Origin: Alphaproteobacteria bacterium
Lineage (GTDB): Bacteria > Pseudomonadota > Alphaproteobacteria > Rhizobiales > Beijerinckiaceae
Length of the DNA: 51,775 bases
Assembly: GCA_016869555.1 (NCBI GenBank)
Contig: VGDY01000009.1
Span: forward strand, 1 to 51,775
Direction of reading: 5' to 3'
How positions within the stretch are numbered: the first letter of the stretch is position 1; every line of letters begins with the position of its first letter. The position numbers and the translations under genes were made by a program. The notes beneath the pieces were generated by a model, which was not told the origin of the DNA, searched no databases, and was given only the letters and a program-made list of their open reading frames with translations. Shown here piece by piece: positions 36,451-45,415 of this stretch.

Positions 36451-37065
36451 ATGTCCAACGTCACGCTCATCGACAATTACGACAGCTTCACCTTCAACCT
36501 GGTTCATTATTTCGGCCAGTTGGGCGCGAACGTCACCGTTCATCGAAACGACGCGGTGTCGGTCGCCGAAGTGCTCGCCGGCGGGCCCGACGCGATCGTG
36601 CTGTCGCCGGGCCCCTGCACGCCGCATGAAGCCGGCATTTGCATGGAGCTGATTTCGGCCGCCGCCGAGAGCGTGCCGATTTTCGGGGTTTGCCTCGGCC
36701 ATCAGTCTATCGGCGAGGCCTTCGGGGGCGACGTTATTCGGGCGCCCTTGCCGATCCACGGCAAGATGGCGACGATCCTGCACCACGGCGACGCCGTTTT
36801 TCGCGGACTCGACGGGCCTTTCCAGGCGACGCGCTATCACTCGCTGATCGTCAGTCGCGACACGCTGCCCGACTGCCTGCGGATAACCGCCGAGACGCCG
36901 GACGGGCTGATCATGGCGCTGTCGCACAAGACGCTGCCGACGCATGGCGTGCAGTTCCATCCCGAGAGCATCACCTCTCAGCACGGCCACAAGATTCTGC
37001 AGAATTTCCTGGATCTTGCGCGGGAATGGAACGAGGGCCCGCGGCGCCGCGAGAAGGCCGCGTGA
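36451..37065 (+). CDS. trpG: anthranilate synthase component II (glutamine amidotransferase)
   Basis: A 204-residue class I glutamine amidotransferase supplying ammonia to TrpE (and possibly to PabB for folate). The oxyanion strand SPGPCTPHEAG, the nucleophile cysteine in GVCLGHQ and the catalytic HPE of QFHPESITSQHG are present. ATG 36451 begins the conserved MSNVTLIDNYDSFTFN. It precedes trpD by 99 bases that contain a long inverted repeat. Confidence 0.95.
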   Translation: MSNVTLIDNYDSFTFNLVHYFGQLGANVTVHRNDAVSVAEVLAGGPDAIVLSPGPCTPHEAGICMELISAAAESVPIFGVCLGHQSIGEAFGGDVIRAPLPIHGKMATILHHGDAVFRGLDGPFQATRYHSLIVSRDTLPDCLRITAETPDGLIMALSHKTLPTHGVQFHPESITSQHGHKILQNFLDLAREWNEGPRRREKAA

Positions 37066-37073
37066 CAGGGTCC

Positions 37074-37143
37074 GGCAGTCGGCAACAGGCAGTCGGTTGT
37101 CGGGATAAATAGACTTATCGCCCACTGCCTATTGCCGACTGCC
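37074..37143. repeat. 20-bp inverted repeat between trpG and trpD
   Basis: Left arm 37074-37093 and right arm 37124-37143 are complementary at 19 of 20 bases (GGCAGTCGGCAACAGGCAGT against ACTGCCTATTGCCGACTGCC), with a 30-base loop. The words CAGTCGG and GGCAGT recur inside and just after it (GGCGACTGCCG at 37154-37164). It could be an extragenic palindromic element or an mRNA hairpin adjusting trpD relative to trpG. Confidence 0.6.
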
Positions 37144-37164
37144 ACCCCTTGTTGGCGACTGCCG

Positions 37165-38184
37165 ATGACCGACTTCAAACCCTATCTCGCCGCCCTCGCC
37201 TCCGGCGCGCCGCTCGCGCGCGACGAGGCCAAAGCCGCGTTTACCCTGATTTTCCAAGGCGAAGCCACGCCGGCGCAGCTTGGCGCCTTTCTCATGGGCT
37301 TGAGACTGCGTGGTGAAACCATCGACGAAATCATCGGGGCGGCGGAGGCCATGCGCGCCGCCATGACCCCGGTCGAAGCGCCGCCGGGCGCGATCGACAT
37401 CGTCGGCACCGGCGGCGACGGCGCCGGCACCTATAATATTTCCACGCTCGCCGCGATCATCGCCGCAGCCGCCGGCGCCATCGTCGCGAAACATGGCGGA
37501 AAGGCCGCTTCGTCGCTGTCTGGCGCCGCCGACGTGCTCGGAGAACTCGGCGTCAAGGTCGGAATCTCTCCAAGCGCCGCCGCCGCCTCGCTGCGCGAGG
37601 CCGGAATCTGCTTCATGGCCGGGACCGCGCACCATCCGGCCATGCGTCATGCCGCCGCGGTAAGAAGCGAACTCGGCGTGCGCACGATTTTCAATCTGCT
37701 CGGTCCGCTGTGCAACCCGGCGCGGGTCGAGCGTCAGGCGATCGGCGTCTTCTCCCGCGACTGGCTCGAACCGCTGGCGCACGCGCTGCGCGAACTTGGC
37801 GCCAGGCGCGTCTGGCTGCTGCATGGCGGCGACGGACTCGACGAAGCGACGACGACCGGCGTCACTCATGTCGTCGCGCTCGAAGACGGCGATATCCGCG
37901 CCTTCGAATTTTTCCCGGAAGAAGCCGGCTTGCCGCGCGCCACGACGCAGGCGCTCGTCGGCGGCAATGCGGCGCATAACGCCAGAGCGCTGCGCGCGGT
38001 TCTCGAAGGCGAGAAGAACGCCTATCGAGATATCGCCGCGCTGAACGCGGGGATTGCGCTGATCGTCGCCGGGCGGGCGGCAAATCTGCGCGACGGAGTC
38101 GCGCGCGCCGAGGCGGCGCTCGATTCCGGCGCGGCGCGGGACAAACTCGACGCGCTGATCCGTTGCTCCAACCGAGACATTTGA
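37165..38184 (+). CDS. trpD: anthranilate phosphoribosyltransferase
   Basis: A 339-residue enzyme that joins anthranilate to PRPP. The PRPP-binding [14 protein letters not shown], the [21 protein letters not shown] run and the [10 protein letters not shown]-type segment ([17 protein letters not shown]) are intact. The ATG at 37165 ([11 protein letters not shown]) fits the family; it lies just past the inverted repeat and has no strong ribosome-binding site, so the hairpin might affect initiation. Confidence 0.95.
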   Translation: MTDFKPYLAALASGAPLARDEAKAAFTLIFQGEATPAQLGAFLMGLRLRGETIDEIIGAAEAMRAAMTPVEAPPGAIDIVGTGGDGAGTYNISTLAAIIAAAAGAIVAKHGGKAASSLSGAADVLGELGVKVGISPSAAAASLREAGICFMAGTAHHPAMRHAAAVRSELGVRTIFNLLGPLCNPARVERQAIGVFSRDWLEPLAHALRELGARRVWLLHGGDGLDEATTTGVTHVVALEDGDIRAFEFFPEEAGLPRATTQALVGGNAAHNARALRAVLEGEKNAYRDIAALNAGIALIVAGRAANLRDGVARAEAALDSGAARDKLDALIRCSNRDI

Positions 38185-38301
38185 CCGCTGATCGATCGGG
38201 ATAGGATTGCGGCCCTTTATCGGCTATTCATAGCAGGCCGGCAGTCAACGGAATGAATTCGAGCGAGGCGGTCGCGGCCCGCCTTCGCCGCAGGCGAGCA
38301 G

Positions 38302-39141
38302 ATGACGGACATCTTACGAAAGATTGAAGCCTACAAGCGCACCGAGATTTCCGAGGCGAAGGTGCGCATGCCGATGGCGACGCTCGAGCGCAAGGTGCGC
38401 GATCATGATCCGCCGCGCGGCTTCGTCCATTCGATCGAGCAAAAGCTGAACGAGCGCCGTATCGCGCTCATCGCCGAAATCAAGAAGGCGAGTCCGTCGA
38501 AAGGGATCATTCGGCCCGATTTCGATCCGCCGAAACTGGCGCGCGCCTATCAGGCCGCCGGCGCCGCCTGTCTATCGGTGCTGACCGATGCGCCCTCATT
38601 CAAAGGCAGGCTCGAAGATCTTGAAGCCGCGCGAAAAGCGACGCATCTGCCGGCGCTGCGCAAGGATTTCATGTTCGACCCCTATCAGGTCTATGAGGCG
38701 CGCGCTTTCGGCGCCGACTGCATTCTCATCATCATGGCCGCCGTCGACGACGACGAAGCGCGCGCGCTCAACACAGCGGCGCATGATCTGCGCATCGACG
38801 TGCTCGTCGAAGTGCATGACGAGCGGGAGCTTGATCGCGCCTTGAAGCTCGAGACGCGTCTCATTGGAATCAACAATCGCAATCTCCACGACTTCAATGT
38901 CTCGCTCGACGTGAGCGAGAAGCTCGCCGAGAAGATTCCGCGCGATAAAATCATCGTCGCCGAAAGCGGCATCGCGACCCATGACGACTGCCTGCGCCTC
39001 GAAAAGTCGCATATTTTTACCTTCCTCGTCGGCGAAAGCCTGATGCGCAAGCACGACGTCGAAGCGGCCGCGCGCGAACTGCTGCATGGCGCTCAGGCCA
39101 ATCACAAGTCGGGCGCGCACAGATCTCCCGCCGGCGCCTGA
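38302..39141 (+). CDS. trpC: indole-3-glycerol phosphate synthase
   Basis: A 279-residue TIM-barrel enzyme converting CdRP to indole-glycerol phosphate. [12 protein letters not shown] carries the catalytic lysine, [19 protein letters not shown] the second, and [19 protein letters not shown] and VAESGI the phosphate site. The protein is complete. It follows trpD after 117 bases and abuts moaC, the frequent alphaproteobacterial trpD-trpC-moaC order. Confidence 0.96.
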   Translation: MTDILRKIEAYKRTEISEAKVRMPMATLERKVRDHDPPRGFVHSIEQKLNERRIALIAEIKKASPSKGIIRPDFDPPKLARAYQAAGAACLSVLTDAPSFKGRLEDLEAARKATHLPALRKDFMFDPYQVYEARAFGADCILIIMAAVDDDEARALNTAAHDLRIDVLVEVHDERELDRALKLETRLIGINNRNLHDFNVSLDVSEKLAEKIPRDKIIVAESGIATHDDCLRLEKSHIFTFLVGESLMRKHDVEAAARELLHGAQANHKSGAHRSPAGA

Positions 39142-39142
39142 G

Positions 39143-39622
39143 TTGAGCGCGCTCACTCACATCGGCGCCGCCGGCGAAGCGCATATGGTCGACGTGTCGG
39201 CAAAGGCCGAGACATCGCGCGTGGCGCGGGCGCGCGGCCAGGTGGCGATGGCGCGCGAAACCCTGCGTCTCGCCGTCGACGGCCAGGCCAAGAAAGGCGA
39301 CGTCTTCGGCGTCGCCCGCATCGCCGGCATTATGGCGGCGAAGAAGACGAGCGAACTCGTCCCGCTCTGCCATCCTCTCGCCTTGTCAAGCGTTACGGTC
39401 GAGATCACGCCCGATGAAGCGCTGCCGGGTCTGCGCGTGTTTGCCGAAGCGTCGGTCACCGGCAAGACCGGCGTCGAGATGGAGGCGCTCACGGCCGTGT
39501 CGGTCGCCTGCCTGACGATCTACGACATGCTGAAGGCCGTTGATCGCTTCATGCGGATCGAAGGCGTCGAACTCGTCGAAAAGCGCGGCGGCAAGTCCGG
39601 CGACTGGCGCCGCGAGCAATAA
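39143..39622 (+). CDS. moaC: cyclic pyranopterin monophosphate synthase MoaC
   Basis: A 159-residue enzyme that makes cyclic pyranopterin monophosphate in molybdenum-cofactor synthesis. Signature parts are [31 protein letters not shown] (active-site H) and [24 protein letters not shown] take the TTG at 39143, one base after the trpC stop, because it gives the family N terminus ([18 protein letters not shown]) and length. An earlier in-frame ATG would lie within trpC. Confidence 0.92.
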   Translation: MSALTHIGAAGEAHMVDVSAKAETSRVARARGQVAMARETLRLAVDGQAKKGDVFGVARIAGIMAAKKTSELVPLCHPLALSSVTVEITPDEALPGLRVFAEASVTGKTGVEMEALTAVSVACLTIYDMLKAVDRFMRIEGVELVEKRGGKSGDWRREQ

Positions 39623-39689
39623 TTCGACTCGGGCCCCACGGCTCGATATCTTAGCAATTCGACACATTTAATGATTGCTGGAGGCCGCC

Positions 39690-40643
39690 ATGCGGCGTTT
39701 TCTTTTCACCCTCGCATTGCTGTTGTTTGCAAGCACGCCCGCGGTCGCCGACCGCGCCAGCGAATGCCGGCGCCAATGCGGCGACGATACAGCCTGCTAC
39801 CGGCGTTGCATGGGCTATTCTTATCATCATTATCGTCGTCCAGGTTCCTCCTATTGGGGCCCCTCAACTGGAGCCGGCGAGCCGCGCGCCTATCGCCGCG
39901 GACCATCGGTCCAGGCGCCGAGCCCGGCAGGTCCTTCGGAGCCGGTTGGCGGCGGCGGCCCCGCCGAAAAGCCCTCCATCCTGGGCACGGCCTATGATTT
40001 TCTTTACGAGCCAGGCGCTGAAACGGCGGGCTATGGCCTCTATTCCTATGTCATCCTGCCTCGACCCGGCGAGCGCGCCATCGCCTTTGTGCGCGAGCTT
40101 GTGGGCCGCTTTCCGGCAGCTTCAAACGTGACGGAGTCGAAGCAGCGGATCAATATTCTCTACCTGCCGACCAAGACGGGCGCGGGCAGGCAAGCCGCGT
40201 TCCCTGCCGATGTCGACGCGGCGGCGATCAAAGCCTTTCTCGACAAGAACTATGATTTCGCCATGGCGCAGGGCTTGCTGTATCATTTGTGCGACAGACC
40301 GGCGCCGGCCGTTGCGCAGCTTTGCGCGAATGATCTTTCCGGCGGTCCCTATCTTCTCACCTACGCGACCAAGGTCAGCGATCTTTCGCCCCTGCCGCCG
40401 CCCTTCCTGTTCGTCGATCTGACCAATGTGCGTCCGCGCGCCTTTCCGCTGTTCGTCGCCGAATATGCCGCACAGGTGAAACGGCCAGACTTCTCCGACG
40501 GCGAGCGTCTTTCCGACTTCCGTCTCCAGCTCCTCAATGTCATGTTGACCGCCGCCGATTGGGTGCAGCCGGTCAGCGCGGCGGTGGCGGACATCGCGCA
40601 TTTCGCCGAGGCCAAAAAGAACGGCGGGGAGGCTCCGAAATGA
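39690..40643 (+). CDS. secreted hypothetical protein with Cys-x3-Cys head
   Basis: A 317-residue exported protein with a signal peptide (residues 1-21, ending AVADR). Right after cleavage come two CX3C pairs (ECRRQC and ACYRRC), then a Tyr/Pro/Gly-rich linker up to about residue 95 and a folded domain (about 100-310) I do not recognise, with LYSYVILPRPGERAIAFVREL and LFVDLTNVRPRAFPLF. The ATG at 39690 follows TGGAGG. It is coupled to a 61-aa gene, and the pair sits between moaC and moeA. Confidence 0.65.
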   Translation: MRRFLFTLALLLFASTPAVADRASECRRQCGDDTACYRRCMGYSYHHYRRPGSSYWGPSTGAGEPRAYRRGPSVQAPSPAGPSEPVGGGGPAEKPSILGTAYDFLYEPGAETAGYGLYSYVILPRPGERAIAFVRELVGRFPAASNVTESKQRINILYLPTKTGAGRQAAFPADVDAAAIKAFLDKNYDFAMAQGLLYHLCDRPAPAVAQLCANDLSGGPYLLTYATKVSDLSPLPPPFLFVDLTNVRPRAFPLFVAEYAAQVKRPDFSDGERLSDFRLQLLNVMLTAADWVQPVSAAVADIAHFAEAKKNGGEAPK

Positions 40644-40825
40644 AATTGTCGCTTCCCCGAGTCATCGCCGTTTTTTTGCTCGCGATCGCTCTTGGCGTGG
40701 CGTTCACCTTCGCTTATCCCAGCGTCGATATTGACGCGACGCTTGCGACAGTGATCGTGCTGGTCGCGCTCGCGGTCGAGAGCCTCGGCGCTTTCATTTG
40801 CCGCCGCGTCGCGAACCGGGGATAA
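40640..40825 (+). CDS. 61-aa small membrane protein
   Basis: A small protein with two hydrophobic segments (about 7-27 and 34-54) separated by PSVDIDAT, ending in the basic CRRVANRG. Its ATG overlaps the stop of the secreted-protein gene upstream (ATGA), so both are translated together. No family recognised. It may act with the 317-aa protein at the envelope. Confidence 0.6.
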   Translation: MKLSLPRVIAVFLLAIALGVAFTFAYPSVDIDATLATVIVLVALAVESLGAFICRRVANRG

Positions 40826-40833
40826 GATTTCGC

Positions 40834-42036
40834 GTGGATAGGCTGCTTTCGGTTTCGGACGCGCTGGCGCGCGTGCTCGCTGGCGCCGCGCGCCTTGGCG
40901 AAGAATCGGCGCCGCTCACGCAGGCGCGGGGGCGCACGCTGGCCGCCGACCTCGTCGCGCGCCGCACTCAGCCGCCGGTCGCGGTGTCGGCGATGGACGG
41001 GTTTGCGCTGCGCGCCGCCGAGCTCGCCGCCGGCCCGCTGCGCATCGTCGGCGAAAGCGCTGCTGGTCATGGCTATGGCGCGGCGCTCGGACCCGGCGAA
41101 GCCGTGCGCATTTTCACCGGCGCGCCTGTTCCCGCCGGCGCCGACGCAATATTGCTGCAAGAAGACGCGCGCGTCGCTGAGGGCGCGCTGACGGCGATCG
41201 CGCCGCCCGGCGACCATATCCGCAACGCCGGTCTCGACTTTCGTGAAGGCGCGGTCGCGCTCTCCGCCGGGACCCGCCTCGGCCCAGCCGAACTCGCGCT
41301 CGCCGCGGCGATGAACCATGCCGCCGTTCCGGTCGCCCGCCGCCCACGGGTGGCGATCATCGCTTCCGGCGACGAACTCGTTCCGCCCGGCGCCGCGCCC
41401 GGGCCCTCGCAAATCATCTCCTGCAACAATCTGGCGGTCGCCGCGATCGCCGAAGACGCCGGCGCCGAGGTCGTCGATCTCGGCATTTTCCGTGACGATC
41501 TCACGGAACTCGAACGCGGCGTCGGACTTGCCCGCGAGGCGCGCGCCGACGTTCTCGTCACGCTCGGCGGCGCGTCGGTCGGAGACCGCGACCTGCTACG
41601 GCCCGCTCTGGCGCGTCAGGGCATGTCGCTCGACTTCTGGAAAATCGCGATGCGGCCGGGAAAGCCGCTGATCCACGGGGCGCTGGGCGACGCGCGAATC
41701 CTTGGTCTGCCCGGCAATCCGGTCGCCGCTTTCGTTTGTGCGCTGATTTTCCTGGCGCCGCTGCTGCGCGCCCTACAGGGCGATCCCAACGCCGGCGCCG
41801 ACCGGACCGAACTCGCATTCGCAGGAAGCGCCCTCCCCGCCAATAAGGGGCGGCGCGACTATATGCGGGCGCGGCTCGCGACGGACGAAAACGGAGCGCT
41901 CGTCGCCACGCCGCAACCGCTGCAGGATTCGTCGCTGCTCACTGAGTTGGTCCAATCCCAGGCGTTGTTGATCCGGGAGCCCGGCGCGCCGGCGGCGGCG
42001 AAAGGCGAAGCCTGCCGCATCCTTCGGTTGCCCTGA
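40834..42036 (+). CDS. moeA: molybdopterin molybdenumtransferase MoeA
   Basis: A 400-residue enzyme inserting molybdate into adenylated molybdopterin. Recognisable parts are the N-terminal SVSDALARVLAG, VAVSAMDGFALRA (domain II), RVAIIASGDELVPPG, TLGGASVGDRD and the MRPGKPLIHGAL / GLPGNPVAAFVCALIF run. The GTG at 40834 (VDRLLSVSDALA) gives the normal length and lies 8 bases after the small gene. Together with moaC it frames the two-gene insert. Confidence 0.94.
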   Translation: MDRLLSVSDALARVLAGAARLGEESAPLTQARGRTLAADLVARRTQPPVAVSAMDGFALRAAELAAGPLRIVGESAAGHGYGAALGPGEAVRIFTGAPVPAGADAILLQEDARVAEGALTAIAPPGDHIRNAGLDFREGAVALSAGTRLGPAELALAAAMNHAAVPVARRPRVAIIASGDELVPPGAAPGPSQIISCNNLAVAAIAEDAGAEVVDLGIFRDDLTELERGVGLAREARADVLVTLGGASVGDRDLLRPALARQGMSLDFWKIAMRPGKPLIHGALGDARILGLPGNPVAAFVCALIFLAPLLRALQGDPNAGADRTELAFAGSALPANKGRRDYMRARLATDENGALVATPQPLQDSSLLTELVQSQALLIREPGAPAAAKGEACRILRLP

Positions 42037-42120
42037 ACGAGCCCGCACCTTCGTGACTCTGGCGCCGCAACATGGCAAAGGAGACGCGCGCTCGTCGACG
42101 CGCCACGAAAGCAGGCCTGC

Positions 42121-42819
42121 ATGTCGATCATCGATTCCGTCCGCAAATCCCTCGTTCCGATCCATCCGGAAGGCTATGTTTTCATCGCCGGTTTCGCGGT
42201 CGCCGCTTTCCTGCTCGACTGGCTGTCGCCGACGCTGGGCTGGATCGGCTTCATCGCCACGGCCTGGTGCGCCTATTTCTTTCGCGATCCACAGCGCATC
42301 ACGCCGCTGCGCGATGGTCTCATCGTGTCGCCCGCCGATGGTGTGGTCAGCGCGGTCGGCTTCCATCTGCCGCCGGCCGAACTCGGACTCGGCGCCGAGC
42401 CGATGCAGCGCATTTCGGTGTTCATGAGCGTTTTCGACGTGCATGTGAACCGCGCCCCGATCACCGGCCGCATCTCAAGGATCGCCTATAAGCCGGGCCT
42501 GTTCCTCAGCGCCGATCTTGACAAGGCGAGCGAGGACAATGAGCGCAGCGGCATGGTCATCGACGCGCCGTACGGACGTTTCGGCGTTGTGCAGATCGCA
42601 GGGCTCGTGGCGCGCCGCATCGTCGGATTCGTCAAGGAAGGCGAACAGATCGGCGTCGGCGACCGTTTCGGCCTCATTCGTTTCGGCTCGCGCGTCGACG
42701 TCTACATGCCGTCATCGGCGCGGCCCATGGTCGCGGTAGGCTCGCGCGCCATCGCCGGCGAGACCATTCTCGCCGACATGATCGCCGGCGCGGCCGCGCT
42801 CTCCTTCAAGGCGGGTTAA
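42121..42819 (+). CDS. psd: phosphatidylserine decarboxylase proenzyme
   Basis: A 232-residue type II phosphatidylserine decarboxylase that makes phosphatidylethanolamine at the inner membrane. It self-cleaves between G189 and S190 (RFGS) to form the pyruvoyl group; the [11 protein letters not shown] and [13 protein letters not shown] segments carry the other active-site residues. Two N-terminal membrane helices (about 18-55) anchor it. It precedes pssA, which supplies its substrate, by 8 bases. Confidence 0.95.
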   Translation: MSIIDSVRKSLVPIHPEGYVFIAGFAVAAFLLDWLSPTLGWIGFIATAWCAYFFRDPQRITPLRDGLIVSPADGVVSAVGFHLPPAELGLGAEPMQRISVFMSVFDVHVNRAPITGRISRIAYKPGLFLSADLDKASEDNERSGMVIDAPYGRFGVVQIAGLVARRIVGFVKEGEQIGVGDRFGLIRFGSRVDVYMPSSARPMVAVGSRAIAGETILADMIAGAAALSFKAG

Positions 42820-42827
42820 TTAGGGAT

Positions 42828-43670
42828 ATGGCTGATCCGTTCTTCTCCGGGCATGACGCGCAAGAGGGCTCGCTGACGCCTTCGGAACGGCGTCGGCTTC
42901 GTTTCCGCAATATTCCGCTGCGCATCGTTCTGCCCAATCTCGTGACGCTGCTCGCGCTGTCGATGGGGCTGACCGCGATCCGCTATGGAATCGAAGGACG
43001 GTTCGAAACCGCCGTCACCGCGATAATGGCGGCGGCGGTGCTCGACGGACTGGACGGGCGCCTTGCGCGCGCCATCAAAGGCACCTCGCGCTTCGGCGCG
43101 GAACTCGACTCGCTGTCGGATTTCGTCGATTTCGGCGTCGCGCCGGGCCTGCTGCTGTATCTGTGGACGCTGCATGAAATCAAAGGACTCGGCTGGTTCG
43201 CCGTGCTCGTCTTCGCCATCGCCTGCGCGCTGCGTCTGGCGCGCTTCAATGTGATGATCGACGATCCGAGCAAGCCCGCCTGGCAGGCGGAATTCTTCGT
43301 CGGCATGCCGGCGCCCGCCGGCGCGGTTACGGTGCTATTGCCGCTCTACCTGCATTTTTCGGTTTTGGAGCTGCCGGCGTCCAAGGCGATGACGCCTTTC
43401 TACATCGTCTATGTGCTGGGCATCGCCTTTCTGATGGCGAGCCGGATTCCGCATTTCTCCGGCAAACGCATCGGCCGTATCCCGCGCGATCTGGTCATTC
43501 CCGTGCTGTTCGGCGTGGGCGTCACGGCGCTGCTGCTCGCGATCTATCCGATGGAGCTGCTTTCCGTGCTGAGCGTCGCCTTCCTCGCCGCCATTCCGCT
43601 GAGCGTGCGGCGCTATAACAGACTGGCGAAGGCCGAGGCGGAAAAGGCGGCGCCTACAGAGGCGTCATAG
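42828..43670 (+). CDS. pssA: CDP-diacylglycerol-serine O-phosphatidyltransferase
   Basis: A 280-residue multi-helix enzyme that joins CDP-diacylglycerol and serine. The CDP-alcohol phosphotransferase motif D-G-x2-A-R-x8-G-x3-D-x3-D is visible from DGLDGRLARAIKGTSRFGAE through LDSLSDFVDFG. It is followed by six or so further membrane helices. It works directly with Psd in phosphatidylethanolamine synthesis and is co-transcribed with it. Confidence 0.95.
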   Translation: MADPFFSGHDAQEGSLTPSERRRLRFRNIPLRIVLPNLVTLLALSMGLTAIRYGIEGRFETAVTAIMAAAVLDGLDGRLARAIKGTSRFGAELDSLSDFVDFGVAPGLLLYLWTLHEIKGLGWFAVLVFAIACALRLARFNVMIDDPSKPAWQAEFFVGMPAPAGAVTVLLPLYLHFSVLELPASKAMTPFYIVYVLGIAFLMASRIPHFSGKRIGRIPRDLVIPVLFGVGVTALLLAIYPMELLSVLSVAFLAAIPLSVRRYNRLAKAEAEKAAPTEAS

Positions 43671-43689
43671 GCGCAACAGCAAGTGGTGA

Positions 43690-43908
43690 TCAAAAGCGGT
43701 CTTTGCGATCGCGGTAGTTCTCCGGCCTTGCTCCCTTTGCGATCCCTGCCAGCTGATCGCGTTCAGGAACGGGAACCAGCAGCACGCCGGATCCTTTAGG
43801 GATGAAGACGAACTCCTGACCAGCCTTCCATTTGCGCGCTTCGCGAAGTGCCTTTGGAATCGAGATCTGAAATTTAGCGGAGAGAGTGGCGGTGTCCGAC
43901 ATTTTCAT
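43690..43908 (-). CDS. AbrB/MazE-type antitoxin-like protein, no toxin beside it
   Basis: A 72-residue SpoVT-AbrB domain protein (SAKFQISIPKALREARKWKAG then FVFIPKGSGVLLVPV). The C-terminal tail (GIAKGARPENYRDRKDRF) matches the toxin-binding part of VapB-like antitoxins. The stop lies 20 bases from the convergent pssA stop, so there is no room for a toxin gene behind it, and none is upstream. It is an orphan antitoxin or a free-standing regulator. A start two codons later (MSDTA) is possible. Confidence 0.8.
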   Translation of the reverse strand: MKMSDTATLSAKFQISIPKALREARKWKAGQEFVFIPKGSGVLLVPVPERDQLAGIAKGARPENYRDRKDRF

Positions 43909-43969
43909 GCCTAAGCAAGATCGATAGTGGCTTCGTAAGAAAATAGGAAGAATTAGCTTGACAGCAAGC

Positions 43970-45121
43970 TCAGCGCGCGGCGAGCGGCGCCAAAGGCTGA
44001 ACCTCGACCTTCTGATTGACGGACGGCGGCGGCGCGGCGGTAACGGCCGTTCCGCCGCTAGCGTCGATGACGGCCTGGGTGTCGGCCTCGGCCGGCCGCG
44101 GGGCCGTGAGTTGCGCGCCGATGGTTCGCACCACGTCGGGCGCTTCGGCGAAGGCGCCGTGGCCGACGAAGTCGGTGGAGAAGGACGAAATATCCTGCAC
44201 GGCGACGCCGAGCCGATCGAGCTCCGCCCTGTCTTCAGGATTGTTCGGGTTCATCGCGCCCAGACGCGGACGGTCGCCGGCGATGCGCGACGAGAGCGAC
44301 AGGGCGCGATCATTATTCGCCACGAAGACCGACACATGCCGAGGATCGACGCGCGCGATCTGCTGGCGGAAGACATTGAGGTCGATGTCGGGCGCCGCGA
44401 GCATGACTTCGCCGAGCTTGCCGTCGAGGTCGGGATGGCCGGACTGCGCGACGCCGCGCAGCGTCTCCATCGTCAGCCAGGCGCCCATCGAGTGGGCGAG
44501 CACATGGATTCGTCCGACGCCGGGCGCATGCGACAGATCGACGAGGAGCTTTTCGAGCGCGTCGCGCGAGACCGTCGCGGCTTCCTTGTCCGATTCATAG
44601 TTGAACAGCCCGCCCCGGGAATTCCAGGCAAAGAGCGCAGGAACGCCGGAGAATCGTCCGTCGGCGACGATCTGGGCCAGCCGATAGCGCGCGTCCTCGG
44701 CGCTCGTATTGAAGCCATGCACAAAAAGCAGCACGTCGCGCGAATTGCCGACCCGACCGGAAACATGTGAGGCGACCTCGTCGCGGAACTCCTGTTCATC
44801 CATATTGCGCTTCGACAGCACCGTGAAATGCCGTCGCCGATCGGCGCCGCCGAAGCTTGGCCGTTCAACGCTTCCAGCGCGATGGTTGATTGGCACGCCG
44901 ATCGACGTCAGCGAAAAATGCGCGCGGCCGTCGTCGGCCGCGCCTTCCGAGCGTCGTGTCGACGCGACGAATATGGCGACGTTGGCGGGCTCGCCCTGCG
45001 GACCAGAGACTAATGACACCGCATTGTTGACATGGCCGTCGACCATGCGCATGCCGTCCGACACGCAGCCGGCAAGCGACGCCGCGGCAAGAAGCGCGCA
45101 TGAGCGCGTGAAGCTGTTCAT
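43970..45121 (-). CDS. DUF900 alpha/beta-hydrolase lipoprotein
   Basis: A 383-residue hydrolase-fold protein with a lipobox LAGC at cysteine 19, so it should be lipid-anchored. The DUF900 fold shows VLLFVHGFNTSAEDARYRLAQI (oxyanion region), the nucleophile elbow in HVLAHSMGAW, and VMLAAPDIDLNVFRQQI, with a histidine late in STDFVGHGAFAEAPDV. Substrate unknown; such proteins are usually called esterase/lipase-like. The frame stays open upstream, but the methionine at 45121 starts a proper signal sequence. Confidence 0.8.
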   Translation of the reverse strand: MNSFTRSCALLAAASLAGCVSDGMRMVDGHVNNAVSLVSGPQGEPANVAIFVASTRRSEGAADDGRAHFSLTSIGVPINHRAGSVERPSFGGADRRRHFTVLSKRNMDEQEFRDEVASHVSGRVGNSRDVLLFVHGFNTSAEDARYRLAQIVADGRFSGVPALFAWNSRGGLFNYESDKEAATVSRDALEKLLVDLSHAPGVGRIHVLAHSMGAWLTMETLRGVAQSGHPDLDGKLGEVMLAAPDIDLNVFRQQIARVDPRHVSVFVANNDRALSLSSRIAGDRPRLGAMNPNNPEDRAELDRLGVAVQDISSFSTDFVGHGAFAEAPDVVRTIGAQLTAPRPAEADTQAVIDASGGTAVTAAPPPSVNQKVEVQPLAPLAAR

Positions 45122-45415
45122 CCATAAATTGCGCAAGTTGATTGGCTCGATCCGGCGCCTGTTCGAGACGTGGCGCGCTTCGATGTGAGGCCTCGGCCTC
45201 CCCCGCGACCCTTTTGACCTGAGAAAGCGACGAAACCGGGGCGAACCGCCCACGGCGACAGGGAAAAAGTCTCATAATTTCATGGGGGCGCGCAAAACGG
45301 TCGCACTTGCGCGAAGGCCAGCCGCCTGCGCATAGTGCCAAGAAAATACAGCGCCAAGAAAACAACAGTAAGGGAGATTCGACGTCGCGGCGCGCCCGCC
45401 ATGTCGGAAAGGCGA

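Noticed and set aside
36978-37178. 66-codon minus-strand frame across the trpG-trpD gap
   Set aside because: Its residues follow from the GGCAGTCGG inverted repeat; no evidence of translation.
45286-45339. Short frame MGARKTVALARRPAACA before pqqB as a pqqA candidate
   Set aside because: Lacks the conserved Glu-x3-Tyr needed for PQQ precursor and has no ribosome-binding site.
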